Of a DNA stretch of 64,000 nucleotides, positions 18,620-28,493 are shown piece after piece. The translations under genes and the position numbers were made by a program. This DNA is from Rhizobiales bacterium NRL2 (GTDB lineage Bacteria > Pseudomonadota > Alphaproteobacteria > Minwuiales > Minwuiaceae). The notes below the pieces were generated by a model that was not told the DNA's origin, made no database searches, and saw nothing but the letters and a program-made list of their open reading frames with translations. Each line of letters opens with the position of its first letter. Position 1 is the first letter of the stretch. The stretch covers positions 248,001-312,000 of the forward strand of contig CP016093.1 in the NCBI GenBank assembly GCA_001664005.1. The letters are read 5' to 3'.

Positions 18620-19246
18620 ATGGACGCAGTTGGCTTCGCGGCCCGCACCGGTGTTTCACGTGAAACGGTCGAGCGTCTGGAGATCTACGCCGCGCAGCTG
18701 CGGCGCTGGAACCGGGCGATCAATCTCGTCGCCCCGAAAACCCTGGACGCCCTCTGGTCGCGCCACTTCCTGGACTCGTGGCAGCTTCTCGATATCGCCG
18801 GCGGGATAGGCGATGCAGGCGGGCGCTGGTACGACCTGGGCAGCGGGGGTGGATTTCCGGGCCTCGTGCTGGTCGCGTGCGGCCTCGAGGGCGTGACGCT
18901 GATCGAATCGGACCGCCGCAAGACGGCCTTCCTTCGGGAGACGGCGCGGGCGATGGGCGTCGATGCGGCGATCCACGCCGAGCGGATCGAGGATCTCGAC
19001 CTGCCGCCGGCGGACACGATCACGGCCCGCGCGCTGGCGCCGCTGCCGAAACTGCTCGATCTGTCGGCGCATCTGCGCGGGCCACATACACGCTGTCTGT
19101 TCCTCAAGGGCCAAGATGTAGAGAGTGAGTTGACTGCGGCCACGAAATATTGGAAATTCACTCTCTCCAGGCACCGAAGCCTCAGCGACAAGCGCGGGAC
19201 GGTGCTGGTCATGGAGGAGCTGACGCGCCGTGACGATCCAGCATGA
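18620..19246 (+). CDS. rsmG: 16S rRNA (guanine(527)-N7)-methyltransferase RsmG
   Basis: A 208-residue SAM-dependent methyltransferase that modifies G527 of 16S rRNA. SAM motif 'WYDLGSGGGFPGLVLV', followed by 'LIESDRRKTAFLRE' and 'ARALAPLPKLLD'. The N-terminal 'VSRETVERLEIY' is encoded by an intragenic parS palindrome (18653-18666). Its 3' end overlaps the parA GTG start by 17 nt, so rsmG and parA are translationally linked. Confidence 0.97.
   Translation: MDAVGFAARTGVSRETVERLEIYAAQLRRWNRAINLVAPKTLDALWSRHFLDSWQLLDIAGGIGDAGGRWYDLGSGGGFPGLVLVACGLEGVTLIESDRRKTAFLRETARAMGVDAAIHAERIEDLDLPPADTITARALAPLPKLLDLSAHLRGPHTRCLFLKGQDVESELTAATKYWKFTLSRHRSLSDKRGTVLVMEELTRRDDPA
18653..18666. other. parS site 3, inside rsmG
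   Basis: GTTTCACGTGAAAC preceded by T, matching 15 of the 16 consensus positions. It is read in frame as Val-Ser-Arg-Glu-Thr at codons 12-16 of rsmG, so the same bases serve protein and centromere. It is 1.4 kb upstream of parB. Confidence 0.95.
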
Positions 19247-20051
19247 CATCAAGGCCCAGGCCTCCCGCCGCCCGCGCACGCTGGCGGTGGTGAACCAGAA
19301 GGGCGGGGTCGGCAAGACGACAACCGCCATCAATCTCGGCACCGCCCTCGCGGCGGTCGGCCGTTCGGTGCTGATCGTCGATCTCGACGCCCAGGGCAAC
19401 GCCTCGACCGGGCTCGGCATCGACCGCGACCGCCGCCGTACCAGCAGCTATCACGTGCTCGTCGACGCGGCCTCTGCCAGGGACGCAATCATACCGTCGG
19501 ACGTACCGCGCCTGGACATCATGCCGGCGTCGGTAGAGCTGAGTGGCTCGGAGCTGGAGCTGATCGAACTGCCGGAGCCGCAGCTCCGCCTGCGGCATGC
19601 GCTCGCCGCCCTACCGGCCAAATACGACTATGTGCTGATCGACTGCCCGCCCTCGCTCAATCTGGTGACGGTCAACGCCATGGCCGCGGCCGAGGCGGTG
19701 CTGGTGCCGCTGCAGTGCGAGTTCTTCGCCCTGGAGGGTCTGAGCCAGCTCATGTCGACGATCGACCGCGTGAAGCGTACCCTGAACCCGGAACTGGAGA
19801 TCCAGGGAATCGTGCTCACCATGTTCGACCGCCGCAACAATCTCTCCGAGCAGGTCGCCGAGGATGTCCGCCGCCACATGGGGGCGAAGGTCTACGATGC
19901 GGTGATTCCGCGCAATGTCCGCATCTCGGAGGCGCCGTCCTATGGCCGCCCGGCCCTGCTCTACGATTACCGCTGCGCCGGCAGCCAGGCCTATATCCGC
20001 CTCGCCGGCGAGCTCATCCGGCGCGAACGCGCCCGCACCGCCGCGGCCTGA
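19230..20051 (+). CDS. parA: Chromosome-partitioning ATPase ParA
   Basis: A 273-residue Walker-type ATPase that forms an ATP-dependent gradient on DNA and moves ParB-parS complexes. Deviant Walker A 'NQKGGVGKTTTAINLGTALA', Walker A' 'LIVDLDAQGNASTGLG', Walker B 'YVLIDCPPSLNLVTVNAM', and the DNA-binding/C-terminal 'PRNVRISEAPSYGRPALLYD'. The start is GTG at 19230 within the end of rsmG. Seven nt separate it from parB. Confidence 0.98.
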   Translation: MTIQHDIKAQASRRPRTLAVVNQKGGVGKTTTAINLGTALAAVGRSVLIVDLDAQGNASTGLGIDRDRRRTSSYHVLVDAASARDAIIPSDVPRLDIMPASVELSGSELELIELPEPQLRLRHALAALPAKYDYVLIDCPPSLNLVTVNAMAAAEAVLVPLQCEFFALEGLSQLMSTIDRVKRTLNPELEIQGIVLTMFDRRNNLSEQVAEDVRRHMGAKVYDAVIPRNVRISEAPSYGRPALLYDYRCAGSQAYIRLAGELIRRERARTAAA

Positions 20052-20058
20052 GGCGCGC

Positions 20059-20952
20059 ATGTCGGACCAGAACGAGCCGCCGCGCCGGCCCGGCAACAGA
20101 GGCCTCGGGCGCGGCCTGTCCGCCTTGCTGGGCGAGGCCTCGCAGGCCGATGACGAGACCCTGCAGCGCGCCCGCAACATCCGCACCATGCCCGTCGAGC
20201 GTCTGCGGCCGGGGCGCTATCAGCCGCGTCAGAGCTTCGACGACAAGGAGATGCGCTCGCTGGTGGAATCGATCCGCCGCCAGGGCATCCTGCAGCCGAT
20301 CCTGGTGCGCCGCGACCATGACGAGCCGGAGCTGTTCGAAATCGTCGCCGGCGAACGGCGCTGGCGGGCCGCCCAGGCGGCGCAGCTGCACGAGATCCCG
20401 GTGGTGGTCCGCGACCTGTCCGACGAGGACGCGCTGCGCATCGCCCTGGTCGAGAACATCCAGCGTCAGGATCTCAATCCGCTGGAGGAGGCCGAGGGCT
20501 ACCGCCGCCTGATGCAGGAGTTCGGCCACGGCCAGACCGAGATCGCCGAGGCCGTGGGCAAGAGCCGCAGCCATGTCGCCAATGCCATCCGGCTGCTGGG
20601 CCTGCCGGATCAGATCAAGGCATACTTGCGCGAGGGCAAGCTGACTGCCGGTGCGGCGCGGGCCGTACTGACCGCCGAAGACCCGGTAGGTCTGGCGCAG
20701 GAGATCGTCGAACGCGGCCTCAATGTCCGCGAGGCGGAGGCCATCCGCCGCAAGGTCACGAAAGCGGCGGAGGATGCGCCGCCGCGCGTGCAGAAGGACG
20801 CCGACACGGCGGCTCTGGAGCAGAGCCTGCGCGAGGCCCTTGGCCTGGCGGTGGATGTGCGCCACAAGGGCCAGAAGGGCGGGGAAGTGCGGATTTCCTA
20901 CCGGTCCCTGGAGCAGCTCGACGAGATCTGCCGGCGCCTGACGCGCCATTGA
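20059..20952 (+). CDS. parB: Chromosome-partitioning protein ParB
   Basis: A 297-residue CTPase clamp. N-terminal 'RGLGRGLSALLGE' (ParA-interacting tail), then the CTP-binding domain with 'LRPGRYQPRQSFDDKEMRSL', 'GERRWRAAQAAQL' and 'ALVENIQRQDLNPLEEAEGY', the helix-turn-helix 'TEIAEAVGKSRSHVANAIRLL' that reads parS, and a C-terminal dimer domain ending 'RYRSLEQLDEICRRL'-like. ATG at 20059 chosen because the frame upstream overlaps parA in another frame. Last gene of the plus-strand block, convergent with holA. Confidence 0.98.
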   Translation: MSDQNEPPRRPGNRGLGRGLSALLGEASQADDETLQRARNIRTMPVERLRPGRYQPRQSFDDKEMRSLVESIRRQGILQPILVRRDHDEPELFEIVAGERRWRAAQAAQLHEIPVVVRDLSDEDALRIALVENIQRQDLNPLEEAEGYRRLMQEFGHGQTEIAEAVGKSRSHVANAIRLLGLPDQIKAYLREGKLTAGAARAVLTAEDPVGLAQEIVERGLNVREAEAIRRKVTKAAEDAPPRVQKDADTAALEQSLREALGLAVDVRHKGQKGGEVRISYRSLEQLDEICRRLTRH

Positions 20953-21086
20953 TCCCAGGATCCTGCCGGCCTCGGGCCCATTCAGGGTCACACCGTCTGA
21001 ACGAGCCTGATCCGCCGGCCCTTCCGGCCTTCCGGTAGGGCGGGGAAAGCGCATTTGTCAAGATCGACCGGACCGTTCCGGCGGAC

Positions 21087-22118
21087 CTACCGCGAAGCGG
21101 GACGGTGCAGCGCGGCCGTGCCGAGGCGCAGCAGCAGGTTGCGGCAGACGATGCGGTCGTCGGCATCGCCGCCGCGCATGTCGATATCGGCCTCGATGCA
21201 GAGACGGCGGGCGAGGGCGCGTTTGCGCGACGGCCAGAGGCCGAGCTGACGGCGGAAGGCGGCCTGGCGGTCCTTCGGCCCGAGGCGGAGCGCGCCCACC
21301 GCCTGGTCGGTGGACTTGCCCTGCTCCATCTGGGCGTCGGCCTCGTCGAACTTCTCAATATGCCGCGCCAGCGAGAGCGTCACCAGCATCGCCGGCGTCT
21401 TCTCGGCCAGGCTCTTGTCCAGCAGGGCCAGCGCATCCGCCGTGCGGCCTTCGAAGGCGGCGAAGGCGATGGCGTCGAAACCGACCGCCGACTGGTCGCC
21501 CAGCACGGCGGCGACGTCCGGCTCGGTGACGGGGCTGTCGTCGCCCAGCTTGTAGGTGACCAGCGTCTCCAGCATCCCACGATTGGCCTGGCGGTCGGGG
21601 CCGAGCCGCCGCGCGATCATGGCCCGCGCCGCCGGATCGACGCGCAGGCCCGAAAGCGCCTCGCCGATCAGCCGGTCCAGATCCTGCGCGCCGTCCGGAT
21701 AGCAGGGCAGGGCGACCGCGGCCTTGCTGTCCTTCGCCAGCTTGCGCAGGCGATTGGAAGGCTTGATGTCGCCGGCCTCGAAGATCACCGCGGCCGCGTC
21801 GGACGGGGTTTCGAACAGGTCCGCCGCCGCCGCGCCCACGGCCGCCTGACCGGCGTCAGCGACTCGGATCACCCGCTCTCCGCCGAACATGCCGATCTGG
21901 TTCGTCTCGTCGGACAGCCGCGATGGATCGTCGGACAGCATGTCGGCGTCCAGCCGCACGATCTGGAAGGGGTCGGGGTTGTCGCCCAGCAGCCGCTTGG
22001 CGATCCGCTCCGCGCGTTCCCGCACCAGTCCGGTATCGGGGCCATAGATCACGAAGATCCGGTGCGGCCAGTCGGACCCGCTCAGATAGCGGTCGACCTC
22101 CCAGGGCTTGACCTCCAC
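21087..22118 (-). CDS. holA: DNA polymerase III subunit delta
   Basis: A 343-residue clamp-loader subunit that opens the beta clamp. N-terminal 'FVIYGPDTGLVRERAERIAK' (degenerate nucleotide-binding fold), 'RLDADMLSDDPSRLSDE', 'MFGGERVIRV', and the C-terminal collar-domain region with 'RHIEKFDEADAQMEQG' and 'CRNLLLRLGTAAL'. Length fits the family. It lies 12 nt after lptE in the DUF3576-leuS-lptE-holA block and is convergent with parB across a 134-bp gap holding only short inverted repeats (CGGTAGG with CCTACCG). Confidence 0.95.
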   Translation of the reverse strand: MEVKPWEVDRYLSGSDWPHRIFVIYGPDTGLVRERAERIAKRLLGDNPDPFQIVRLDADMLSDDPSRLSDETNQIGMFGGERVIRVADAGQAAVGAAAADLFETPSDAAAVIFEAGDIKPSNRLRKLAKDSKAAVALPCYPDGAQDLDRLIGEALSGLRVDPAARAMIARRLGPDRQANRGMLETLVTYKLGDDSPVTEPDVAAVLGDQSAVGFDAIAFAAFEGRTADALALLDKSLAEKTPAMLVTLSLARHIEKFDEADAQMEQGKSTDQAVGALRLGPKDRQAAFRRQLGLWPSRKRALARRLCIEADIDMRGGDADDRIVCRNLLLRLGTAALHRPASR

Positions 22119-22130
22119 CGGGCGCCGCTC

Positions 22131-22652
22131 TCAGTTGCGGGTGAAGTGGAAGAGCAGCCGCGTGCGGATGGCCTCGCCGACCAGCCGGCCGGCCTGTTCC
22201 GAGGCCTCGCGGCCCGCGATCAGGGTGGCGTATTCGTCATCGACGACGTTGTAGGACACCGTGCGGCGCTCGGAGCCGCTGTCCAGCACGCTCTCCCGGT
22301 CGGCGGCCAGCAGCCACCAGTGACCGGTCAGGCTGACATTGATGCGCGAGACGGTCTCGTCGGCCTGGATGCCGGCGCTTTCGCGATCCTCCAGCACCTC
22401 GAGACGGAGAAAATGTTCCGGGTCGGCGGGCTTGTCCGGCGCGCCGAGGGCGTCGAGCAGGGCGTTGCGGGTGGCGAAGGCGGCGTTGCCCTTCTGCTCC
22501 TGCACTTCGAGGCGGGAGAGCGGGCCGCGCACATCGCCCGCGCCGCCGGGCGCATAGACCGGCTGGAATCCGCAGCCCGCCAGCGCCAGCGCGCCCAGCG
22601 CCAGGAGGCCGAGCGCGGCGCGCCGCGCGATGCGGCGCTCAGACGACGACAT
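22131..22652 (-). CDS. lptE: LPS-assembly lipoprotein LptE
   Basis: A 173-residue lipoprotein that plugs the LptD barrel and helps insert lipopolysaccharide. Twin-Arg-like start '[22 protein letters not shown]' in part, lipobox ALAGC with the conserved following '[10 protein letters not shown]'. The body has '[19 protein letters not shown]' and '[21 protein letters not shown]', the usual LptE strand-helix order. ATG at 22652; its first 14 nt overlap the leuS end. The pair leuS-lptE-holA is a standard proteobacterial arrangement. Confidence 0.93.
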   Translation of the reverse strand: MSSSERRIARRAALGLLALGALALAGCGFQPVYAPGGAGDVRGPLSRLEVQEQKGNAAFATRNALLDALGAPDKPADPEHFLRLEVLEDRESAGIQADETVSRINVSLTGHWWLLAADRESVLDSGSERRTVSYNVVDDEYATLIAGREASEQAGRLVGEAIRTRLLFHFTRN

Positions 22653-25200
22653 TGACGATCCTGTTCGGCACCACCACCACCTTGCGCACGGTCCTGCCCT
22701 CCATGGCGCGCTGCACGTTCGGCTCGGCCAGCGCCGCGGCCTCCACCTCGGCCGGGTCGGCGTCGCGGGCCATGTTGATCACCGCGCGCTTCTTGCCCTT
22801 CACCTGAACGGCGATGGCGACGGTCTCCTGGCGCACCAGGGCCGGATCCGCCTCGGGCCAGGGCGCGTCGACGATCATGCCCGCATGACCCAGCGCCGAC
22901 CAGCACTCTTCGGCCAGATGCGGGGTCATGGGCGCCATCAGCCGCACGATGGTTTCCACGGCGAAGCGCCGCGCGGCCCGGTCGGCCGGACTGTCGCCGC
23001 CGGTCTTCTCGATCTCGTTGGCCAGTTCGTGGACGCGGGCGACGCCGCGGTTGAAGTGGAACTTCTCCAGATCGCCGGTGAAGCCTTCGATGGCGCGGTG
23101 CGCGGCGCGGACCAGGTCGTGACCGGGGTCCGGCGCCCCGGCGTCGCCGGCCGCAGCGGTGCGGACCAGCCGCCAGACCCGCTGCAGGAAGCGCCAGGCG
23201 CCGTTGGCGCCCTCGTCCGACCATTCCAGATCGCGGTCGGGCGGGCTGTCGGAGAGCATGAACCAGCGTGCGGTATCGGCACCGAAGCGGTCGATGATCG
23301 CGCCCGGGTCGACGGTGTTGTTGCGCGACTTGCTCATCTTCTCGAGCGCGCCCTCGGTCACCGGCTCGCCGGTCTCCACATGCCGCCAGGCGCCGTCGGC
23401 GCCCTTCTCCACCTCGGAGGGATAGAGCCAGCGCCCGTCCGCCGCGCGGTAGGTCCGGTGCACGACCATGCCCTGCGTGAACAGCCCCGCAAAGGGCTCC
23501 GAAAGGTCGGTATGGCCGGTCGCGGTCATGCCGCGCATGAAGAAGCGCGAATAGAGCAGGTGCAGGATCGCGTGCTCGATGCCGCCGATATACTGATCGA
23601 CCGGCAGCCAGTAGTCGGCGTCGGCGCGACGCACGGGCTCGGTCCCGGCGTCGGCGCTGGCGAAGCGCGCGAAGTACCACGACGAATCGACAAAGGTGTC
23701 CATCGTGTCGGTTTCGCGTTCGGCGTCCGCGCCGCAGTCGGGGCAGGCGACGTGCTTCCAGGTGGGGTGCCGGTCAAGCGCGTTGCCCGGCTTGTCGAAG
23801 GTCACGTCCATCGGCAGCTCGATGGGAAGCTGCTCCGCCGGCGCCGGCACGACGCCGCAGGACGGGCAGTGGATCACCGGAATCGGGCAGCCCCAGTAGC
23901 GCTGGCGGCTGAGGCCCCAGTCGCGCAGGCGGAAGTTGACCGTGCGCTCCCCGCGGCCGGCCTGTTCCATCCGGCCCGCGACGGCGTCCTTGCCTTCCTC
24001 GATGCTCAGCCCGTCCAGGAAATCCGAATTGATCAGCCGCCCTTCGCCGGTGAAGGCCGTGTTGCCGACCTCGAAACTCGCCGGATCGGCGTCAGGCGGG
24101 CAGACGACAGGCACAACGGGCAGGCCGTACTTGCGCGCGAAATCCAGGTCGCGCTGGTCATGGGCCGGGCAGCCGAAGATCGCGCCGGTCCCGTACTCCA
24201 TCAGGATGAAGTTGGCGATGTAGACCGGCAGGGTCTCGCCCTCGACGAAGGGGTGCCTGACCCGCAGGCCCGTGTCGAAGCCGCGCTTCTCGGCGCGCTC
24301 CAGCTCCTCCTCGGAGGTGCCCATGCGCCGGCATTCCTCGACGAAGGCGGCCGCTTCGGCGCTCTCCGCCGCTGCCTGCTGCGCCAGCGGATGCTCGGCG
24401 GCGACCGCCATGAAGCTGGCGCCGAAGATGGTGTCGGGGCGGGTGGTGTAGACCGTGAGACCTTCCGCCGGGCCGCCGCCCGCGAAATCGAAGGTCATCC
24501 GCAGGCCCTCCGACCGGCCGATCCACTGGGTCTGCATGGCGCGGACCCGGTCCGGCCAGCGCTCCAGGTTCGACAGTTCGGCCAGCAGATCCTCGGCATA
24601 GCGGGTGATGCGGAAGAACCACTGGGTGAGCCGGCGCTTCTCCACCGGGGCGCCCGAGCGCCAGCCCTTGCCGTCGATCACCTGCTCGTTGGCCAGCACC
24701 GTGTGGTCGACCGGATCCCAGTTGACCCAGCTTTCCCGGCGATAGACCAGATCCTGCTTCAGGAAGTCCAGGAACAGCTTCTGCTGGTGGCGGTAGTAGT
24801 CCGCGTCGCAGGTGGCGAATTCCCTGGACCAGTCCAGGCTGAGGCCCATGGACTTCAGCTCCGCCTTCATGTTGGCGATGTTCTGATAGGTCCATTCCGC
24901 CGGATGCACCTTCTGGTCGCGCGCGGCGTTCTCCGCCGGCAGGCCGAAGGCGTCCCAGCCCATGGGGTGCAGCACGTTGAAGCCGCGGGCCCGCTTGTAG
25001 CGCGCGACCACATCGCCCAGCGTGTAGTTGCGCACATGGCCCATGTGGATGCGCCCCGAGGGATAGGGGAACATCTCCAGCACGTAATACTTCTCGCGCG
25101 ACGTGTCGGTCGCGGCGCGGAAGCACTGGCCGCTGTCCCACGCGGCCTGCCAGCGCGGCTCGACCTCGGCGGGATTGTATCTCTCGTTGATCTCGGTCAT
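22639..25200 (-). CDS. leuS: Leucyl-tRNA synthetase
   Basis: An 853-residue class I synthetase that charges tRNA-Leu. HIGH-type motif in '[20 protein letters not shown]', zinc-ribbon region with '[15 protein letters not shown]' and '[18 protein letters not shown]', the CP1 editing domain with '[20 protein letters not shown]', and '[19 protein letters not shown]' (KMSKS). C-terminal anticodon-binding and tail regions are complete. No strong Shine-Dalgarno before ATG 25200, which is 49 nt from the DUF3576 gene, so it may be co-translated. Confidence 0.98.
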   Translation of the reverse strand: MTEINERYNPAEVEPRWQAAWDSGQCFRAATDTSREKYYVLEMFPYPSGRIHMGHVRNYTLGDVVARYKRARGFNVLHPMGWDAFGLPAENAARDQKVHPAEWTYQNIANMKAELKSMGLSLDWSREFATCDADYYRHQQKLFLDFLKQDLVYRRESWVNWDPVDHTVLANEQVIDGKGWRSGAPVEKRRLTQWFFRITRYAEDLLAELSNLERWPDRVRAMQTQWIGRSEGLRMTFDFAGGGPAEGLTVYTTRPDTIFGASFMAVAAEHPLAQQAAAESAEAAAFVEECRRMGTSEEELERAEKRGFDTGLRVRHPFVEGETLPVYIANFILMEYGTGAIFGCPAHDQRDLDFARKYGLPVVPVVCPPDADPASFEVGNTAFTGEGRLINSDFLDGLSIEEGKDAVAGRMEQAGRGERTVNFRLRDWGLSRQRYWGCPIPVIHCPSCGVVPAPAEQLPIELPMDVTFDKPGNALDRHPTWKHVACPDCGADAERETDTMDTFVDSSWYFARFASADAGTEPVRRADADYWLPVDQYIGGIEHAILHLLYSRFFMRGMTATGHTDLSEPFAGLFTQGMVVHRTYRAADGRWLYPSEVEKGADGAWRHVETGEPVTEGALEKMSKSRNNTVDPGAIIDRFGADTARWFMLSDSPPDRDLEWSDEGANGAWRFLQRVWRLVRTAAAGDAGAPDPGHDLVRAAHRAIEGFTGDLEKFHFNRGVARVHELANEIEKTGGDSPADRAARRFAVETIVRLMAPMTPHLAEECWSALGHAGMIVDAPWPEADPALVRQETVAIAVQVKGKKRAVINMARDADPAEVEAAALAEPNVQRAMEGRTVRKVVVVPNRIVNVVV

Positions 25201-25249
25201 GCGTTCGGGAACTGAAGAAGCGGAAGGGATGGGCGCCCCGGACGGGGCT

Positions 25250-25774
25250 TCAGAGACTGCCGGACTCCTGGCGCAGCACCAGGGCGCGGGCCAGGATCGA
25301 ATCCACCAGATTGGTCGGGACCGCCGGGGAGACCGGCACCTCGCGCCAGTTGCCGGCGTCGTCCAGTTCCTGGCGCTCCATCGTCAGTTCCATGGATTCG
25401 GCCCGCAGCGCGCGTGATGAAAATGCCACGTTGGCGCGGAATCTTTCGGTCGGCGCGCCGGGCGGAATGTACCATCCGGTCTCGATCACGCCGGTCAGAT
25501 CGTCGAGCTCGAGGATCGGCATGAAGCCGATGGTTTCCAGCGTCGCCTGCCACATGAACGGATTGGCCGGCACCGCTTCCGAACCCGCGGCTCCGCCGCC
25601 GCTCGAAGGCTGCGGGATAACCGTCTGATTCAAAACAGGCTGAGCCGGCGGTTCGTCGTCGCCGCCGAAGACGCCGCAGGCAGACGCAACCATGGCGAGC
25701 GCGGCGGCGAACGCCGCCCGGCGCAGGCCGGCGACCGCGCGACGCGGCCGAAGGGATGTCACGAACGGGATCAT
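25250..25774 (-). CDS. DUF3576 lipoprotein
   Basis: A 174-residue lipoprotein when started at ATG 25774 ('[10 protein letters not shown]'), giving a signal with lipobox VASAC. The mature part opens with a Gly/Pro/Ser-rich linker and then a folded domain beginning '[32 protein letters not shown]', the hallmark of DUF3576, with '[19 protein letters not shown]' following. The family is common in alphaproteobacteria directly before leuS; an outer-membrane role is likely because leuS is followed by lptE, but this is inference. A longer start at 25834 would place 20 residues before the signal. Confidence 0.85.
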   Translation of the reverse strand: MIPFVTSLRPRRAVAGLRRAAFAAALAMVASACGVFGGDDEPPAQPVLNQTVIPQPSSGGGAAGSEAVPANPFMWQATLETIGFMPILELDDLTGVIETGWYIPPGAPTERFRANVAFSSRALRAESMELTMERQELDDAGNWREVPVSPAVPTNLVDSILARALVLRQESGSL

Positions 25775-25912
25775 GGCGCCTTCATATCCGAGCCCCGCGC
25801 CGCGCACAACTGCGCCGCGACGCCGTCCCGCCACGGAATTGTCAATTGATTCACGCCCCGCTCAGCCATAATAACCTGCTGTTAACACGCAACGCGGAAT
25901 CCTCGATACGCC

Positions 25913-26683
25913 ATGCCGCTTTCAAACCGCCATATCCTCGCCATCGGCCTGGGCCTGTCGTGCGCCGCCGGCGCCGCCGTCCAGGCGCAGGAAGGCACGC
26001 TGCGACTGAACCTTCAGGCGCCGGCGAAGGGCGAGTCCGTGCAGAATGCGCCGGCCGCGGCGACGCTGGACGAACTGCTGTCGATGACGCCGCGCGCCAG
26101 CGGTCTCAACCTCAATCTCGACGCCGACCGGGCTCATGCCGAGGATATGCCCGACGTCCGCCTCGACTTCGGCGATCAGGCCGCGGGCGTCGGCTATCAG
26201 ATCTTCGGCAGTGTCGGCGACGCGCGCGGCGACCGGGTCGGCATTTCCGGCCTGCAGGCGCAGGGCCTGTCGCTCGGCGCACCGGCGTCCGGGCCGCTGG
26301 CCCTGGCCGCGCCGGACGACGGCCGCGGCGGCGAATGGCGCGTCGGCGGCCGCATCGACTATGCCGGTTTCAGCTTCGGCGCCGACATGGCCCGCGAATG
26401 GCGGCTGGCCGAGGGCGCAGGTGTCCGCGACTACCGGCTGGGCATGAGCTATGGCGGCGAGGACTGGCGTGTCGGCATGCAGTACATGCGCTCGCTTTCC
26501 GGCGACCAGCAGCGCCTGACCGCGATCTCCGACGCGGTGGAGCTGGGCGGCGTGTGGAACGTCTCGCGCTCGGTCAACCTCGTCGGCGGCGTCCAGCTCT
26601 GGGACCAGGAGGACATCTCCAGCCTGGATAGCGACAGCCAGCGCGCGGCGCTGATCTTCCTGGGCACCCGCATCCAGTTCTGA
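25913..26683 (+). CDS. Predicted porin-like outer-membrane beta-barrel protein
   Basis: A 256-residue secreted protein: signal peptide ending around 'AAGAAVQAQEG', a linker to about residue 100, then repeated amphipathic strand pairs ('GEWRVGGRIDYAGFSFGADM', 'DYRLGMSYGGEDWRVGMQYM', 'ELGGVWNVSRSVNLVGGVQL') and a terminal phenylalanine ('FLGTRIQF'), the BAM-recognition signal of outer-membrane barrels. The strand count fits a partial porin-like barrel; the substrate is unknown. Divergent from the DUF3576 gene across an AT-richer 138-bp region. Confidence 0.65.
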   Translation: MPLSNRHILAIGLGLSCAAGAAVQAQEGTLRLNLQAPAKGESVQNAPAAATLDELLSMTPRASGLNLNLDADRAHAEDMPDVRLDFGDQAAGVGYQIFGSVGDARGDRVGISGLQAQGLSLGAPASGPLALAAPDDGRGGEWRVGGRIDYAGFSFGADMAREWRLAEGAGVRDYRLGMSYGGEDWRVGMQYMRSLSGDQQRLTAISDAVELGGVWNVSRSVNLVGGVQLWDQEDISSLDSDSQRAALIFLGTRIQF

Positions 26684-26716
26684 GGCGGCCGTCGGCTCCG
26701 CCGCACGGCACGGGAT

Positions 26717-27463
26717 TCAGTCCTGCAGCACGTAGCGCCGGTTGAGCGGCTGCAGCGGCCGGGCGTTCATGGCGTGGATATCCCGGAATTTCGCGATCGC
26801 CCCGTCGGACACCGCGACCGATCCTTCCATGACCGACCAGAGCACGATCTCCGAGCAGGGCGGCGTCGTCAGCGAACCCTGATAGCGGAAGAAATCGTCG
26901 TCGCCGGGCATCAGCGCCCGCGCGTCCGCCGCGCCCAGCGCCGCCTCGCCCTTGGCCGCCGGGGCAGCGTCCATCACCCGCTCGAACAGGCCGTTGGCGC
27001 CGCCGCCCGACATCATCACCCCGATCACGGCCAGCCGGCCGTCCTCGGCGGCATGGACGAAATGGACCTCCATGGGCCAGCGCTCGCCATCGATGGCATG
27101 CTCGGAAGGGCTGTGGAAGTGGAACTGCAGCAGATCGAAGCGCTCCCCGTCGATCACGGCGTGGCCCGCGTCCGGCGCCTGGACCTGGATCGTGTGGCCG
27201 TTGTTCAGCACAGTCCAGGCCGCGCCGGCGTTCCACGCGAGCTCGATTTCCTCCAGTTCCGCCTCGACGGAATCCGGTTCGACGATGTCGACCGGCGACT
27301 GCTGCACGCCGCCGCCGCAGGCTGCGAAACTCTCCGACAGCGCCGCCCATTGCGCCGGGCCGTCCGCGCCAGCGTAGCTCCAGTGCGTGTCCGCCGCCCA
27401 TGCTGCGGCGGCGCCCATCGCGGCGGCGAAGCCGATCGCCGCGAGCGGTTTTCCGATGATCAT
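26717..27463 (-). CDS. Secreted alpha-class carbonic anhydrase
   Basis: A 248-residue periplasmic enzyme that interconverts CO2 and bicarbonate. Signal peptide 1-24 ('MGAAAAWAADTHWSY' boundary). Typical alpha-CA sequence: 'QQSPVDIVEPDS', 'LNNGHTIQV', zinc ligands His115 and His117 in 'QFHFHSPSEH' and His134 in 'MEVHFVH', then 'GSLTTPPCSEIVLWSVM' and the C-terminal 'RPLQPLNRRYVL'. ATG at 27463. The frame is open far upstream over cysD but that is a shadow. Divergent from cysD; no functional tie to sulfate assimilation is evident. Confidence 0.95.
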   Translation of the reverse strand: MIIGKPLAAIGFAAAMGAAAAWAADTHWSYAGADGPAQWAALSESFAACGGGVQQSPVDIVEPDSVEAELEEIELAWNAGAAWTVLNNGHTIQVQAPDAGHAVIDGERFDLLQFHFHSPSEHAIDGERWPMEVHFVHAAEDGRLAVIGVMMSGGGANGLFERVMDAAPAAKGEAALGAADARALMPGDDDFFRYQGSLTTPPCSEIVLWSVMEGSVAVSDGAIAKFRDIHAMNARPLQPLNRRYVLQD

Positions 27464-27485
27464 CGGCGTGTCCCCCTCTGTCACG

Positions 27486-27501
27486 GGCCCGCAAACGGGC
27501 C
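27486..27501. promoter_or_regulatory. Short inverted repeat upstream of the carbonic anhydrase
   Basis: GGCCCG and CGGGCC separated by CAAA, a perfect 6-bp hairpin 22 nt upstream of the carbonic anhydrase ATG. Could be a leader hairpin or an operator; no further support. Confidence 0.3.
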
Positions 27502-27521
27502 GAACGGCGCCATGATAGCCT

Positions 27522-27537
27522 ATTTCACAGTTGAAAT
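27522..27537. promoter_or_regulatory. ATTTCA-CAGT-TGAAAT palindrome in the cysD/carbonic anhydrase divergent region
   Basis: A perfect 6-bp inverted repeat with 4-nt spacer in the AT-rich part of the 210-bp divergent region (27464-27673). Such dyads often bind LysR- or Rrf2-type regulators; which gene it would control is not clear. A TTGACA at about 27603 could be a -35 for cysD but no good -10 follows. Confidence 0.35.
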
Positions 27538-27673
27538 GGAGGTATTCAAAAGGCTTCCCACAGAAAAAATGGCTTCTATGTGACGCAGACAGCACCCCGG
27601 CGCTTGACACGCTCCTTGCACTCGTCTCTGTCTTCCGCGCCGCAACACGGAACCCGACCACGGAGCCGCCCGA

Positions 27674-28468
27674 ATGGACCATCTCGACCAGCTGGAGAGC
27701 CAGAGCATCTATATCTTCCGCGAGGCCTTCAACCGGCTCGACCGGGTCGGCATGCTCTGGTCGCTCGGCAAGGACTCCAACGTCATGATCTGGCTGGCGC
27801 GCAAGGCCTTCTTCGGCCGCGTGCCCTTCCCCGTCATGCACGTGGACACGGGCAAGAAGTTCCCGGAGATGTACGACTTCCGCGACCGCTACGCCAAGGA
27901 GTGGGACCTGACCTTCCTGCGCGGCGAGTGCCCGCCGATCGAGGAGATGGACCCGAGCCTGCCGCCGGCGGCGCGCTCGGCGGCGCGCAAGACCGAGGGA
28001 CTGAAGCGCTTCCTGGCCGAGAACCCCTTCGACGGCATTTTCGCCGGCATCCGCCGCGACGAGGAGGCGACCCGCGCCAAGGAGCGCGTCTTCAGCCCCC
28101 GCGGCGAAGGCGGGCAGTGGAACTTCCGCGACCAGCCGCCGGAGTTCTGGGACCAGTTCAACACCGAATTCCCGCCGGGCACGCACATCCGCATCCATCC
28201 CCTGCTGCACTGGACCGAGGTCGATATCTGGCTCTACACCCAGCGCGAGAAGATCCCGGTCATCGACCTGTACTTCGCGAAGGACGGCAAGCGTTACCGC
28301 AGTCTGGGCGACAAGGACATCACCAGTCCCGTCGCCTCGAACGCCACGACCATCGAGGAGATCATCGAGGAGCTCAGGACCACGAAGATCCCCGAGCGCG
28401 CCGGGCGCGCCATGGACCACGAGGCCGAGGACGCCTTCGAGCGCCTGCGCGCCGACGGGTACATGTAG
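27674..28468 (+). CDS. cysD: Sulfate adenylyltransferase small subunit
   Basis: A 264-residue PP-loop ATP pyrophosphatase subunit of ATP sulfurylase: with CysN it makes adenosine 5'-phosphosulfate from sulfate and ATP. PP-loop '[19 protein letters not shown]', then '[20 protein letters not shown]', '[19 protein letters not shown]' and '[16 protein letters not shown]', all CysD landmarks. The C-terminus ends in '[10 protein letters not shown]'; some CysD proteins are about 40 residues longer. GGAG lies eight nt before the ATG. It precedes cysN by 25 nt. Confidence 0.96.
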   Translation: MDHLDQLESQSIYIFREAFNRLDRVGMLWSLGKDSNVMIWLARKAFFGRVPFPVMHVDTGKKFPEMYDFRDRYAKEWDLTFLRGECPPIEEMDPSLPPAARSAARKTEGLKRFLAENPFDGIFAGIRRDEEATRAKERVFSPRGEGGQWNFRDQPPEFWDQFNTEFPPGTHIRIHPLLHWTEVDIWLYTQREKIPVIDLYFAKDGKRYRSLGDKDITSPVASNATTIEEIIEELRTTKIPERAGRAMDHEAEDAFERLRADGYM

Positions 28469-28493
28469 GCGCCGGCGAGAGGGGAACAGTCAG

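Noticed and set aside
26717-28420. Apparent long protein containing carbonic anhydrase
   Set aside because: The part beyond 27463 is antisense to cysD and lacks any motif; the signal peptide marks the real start.
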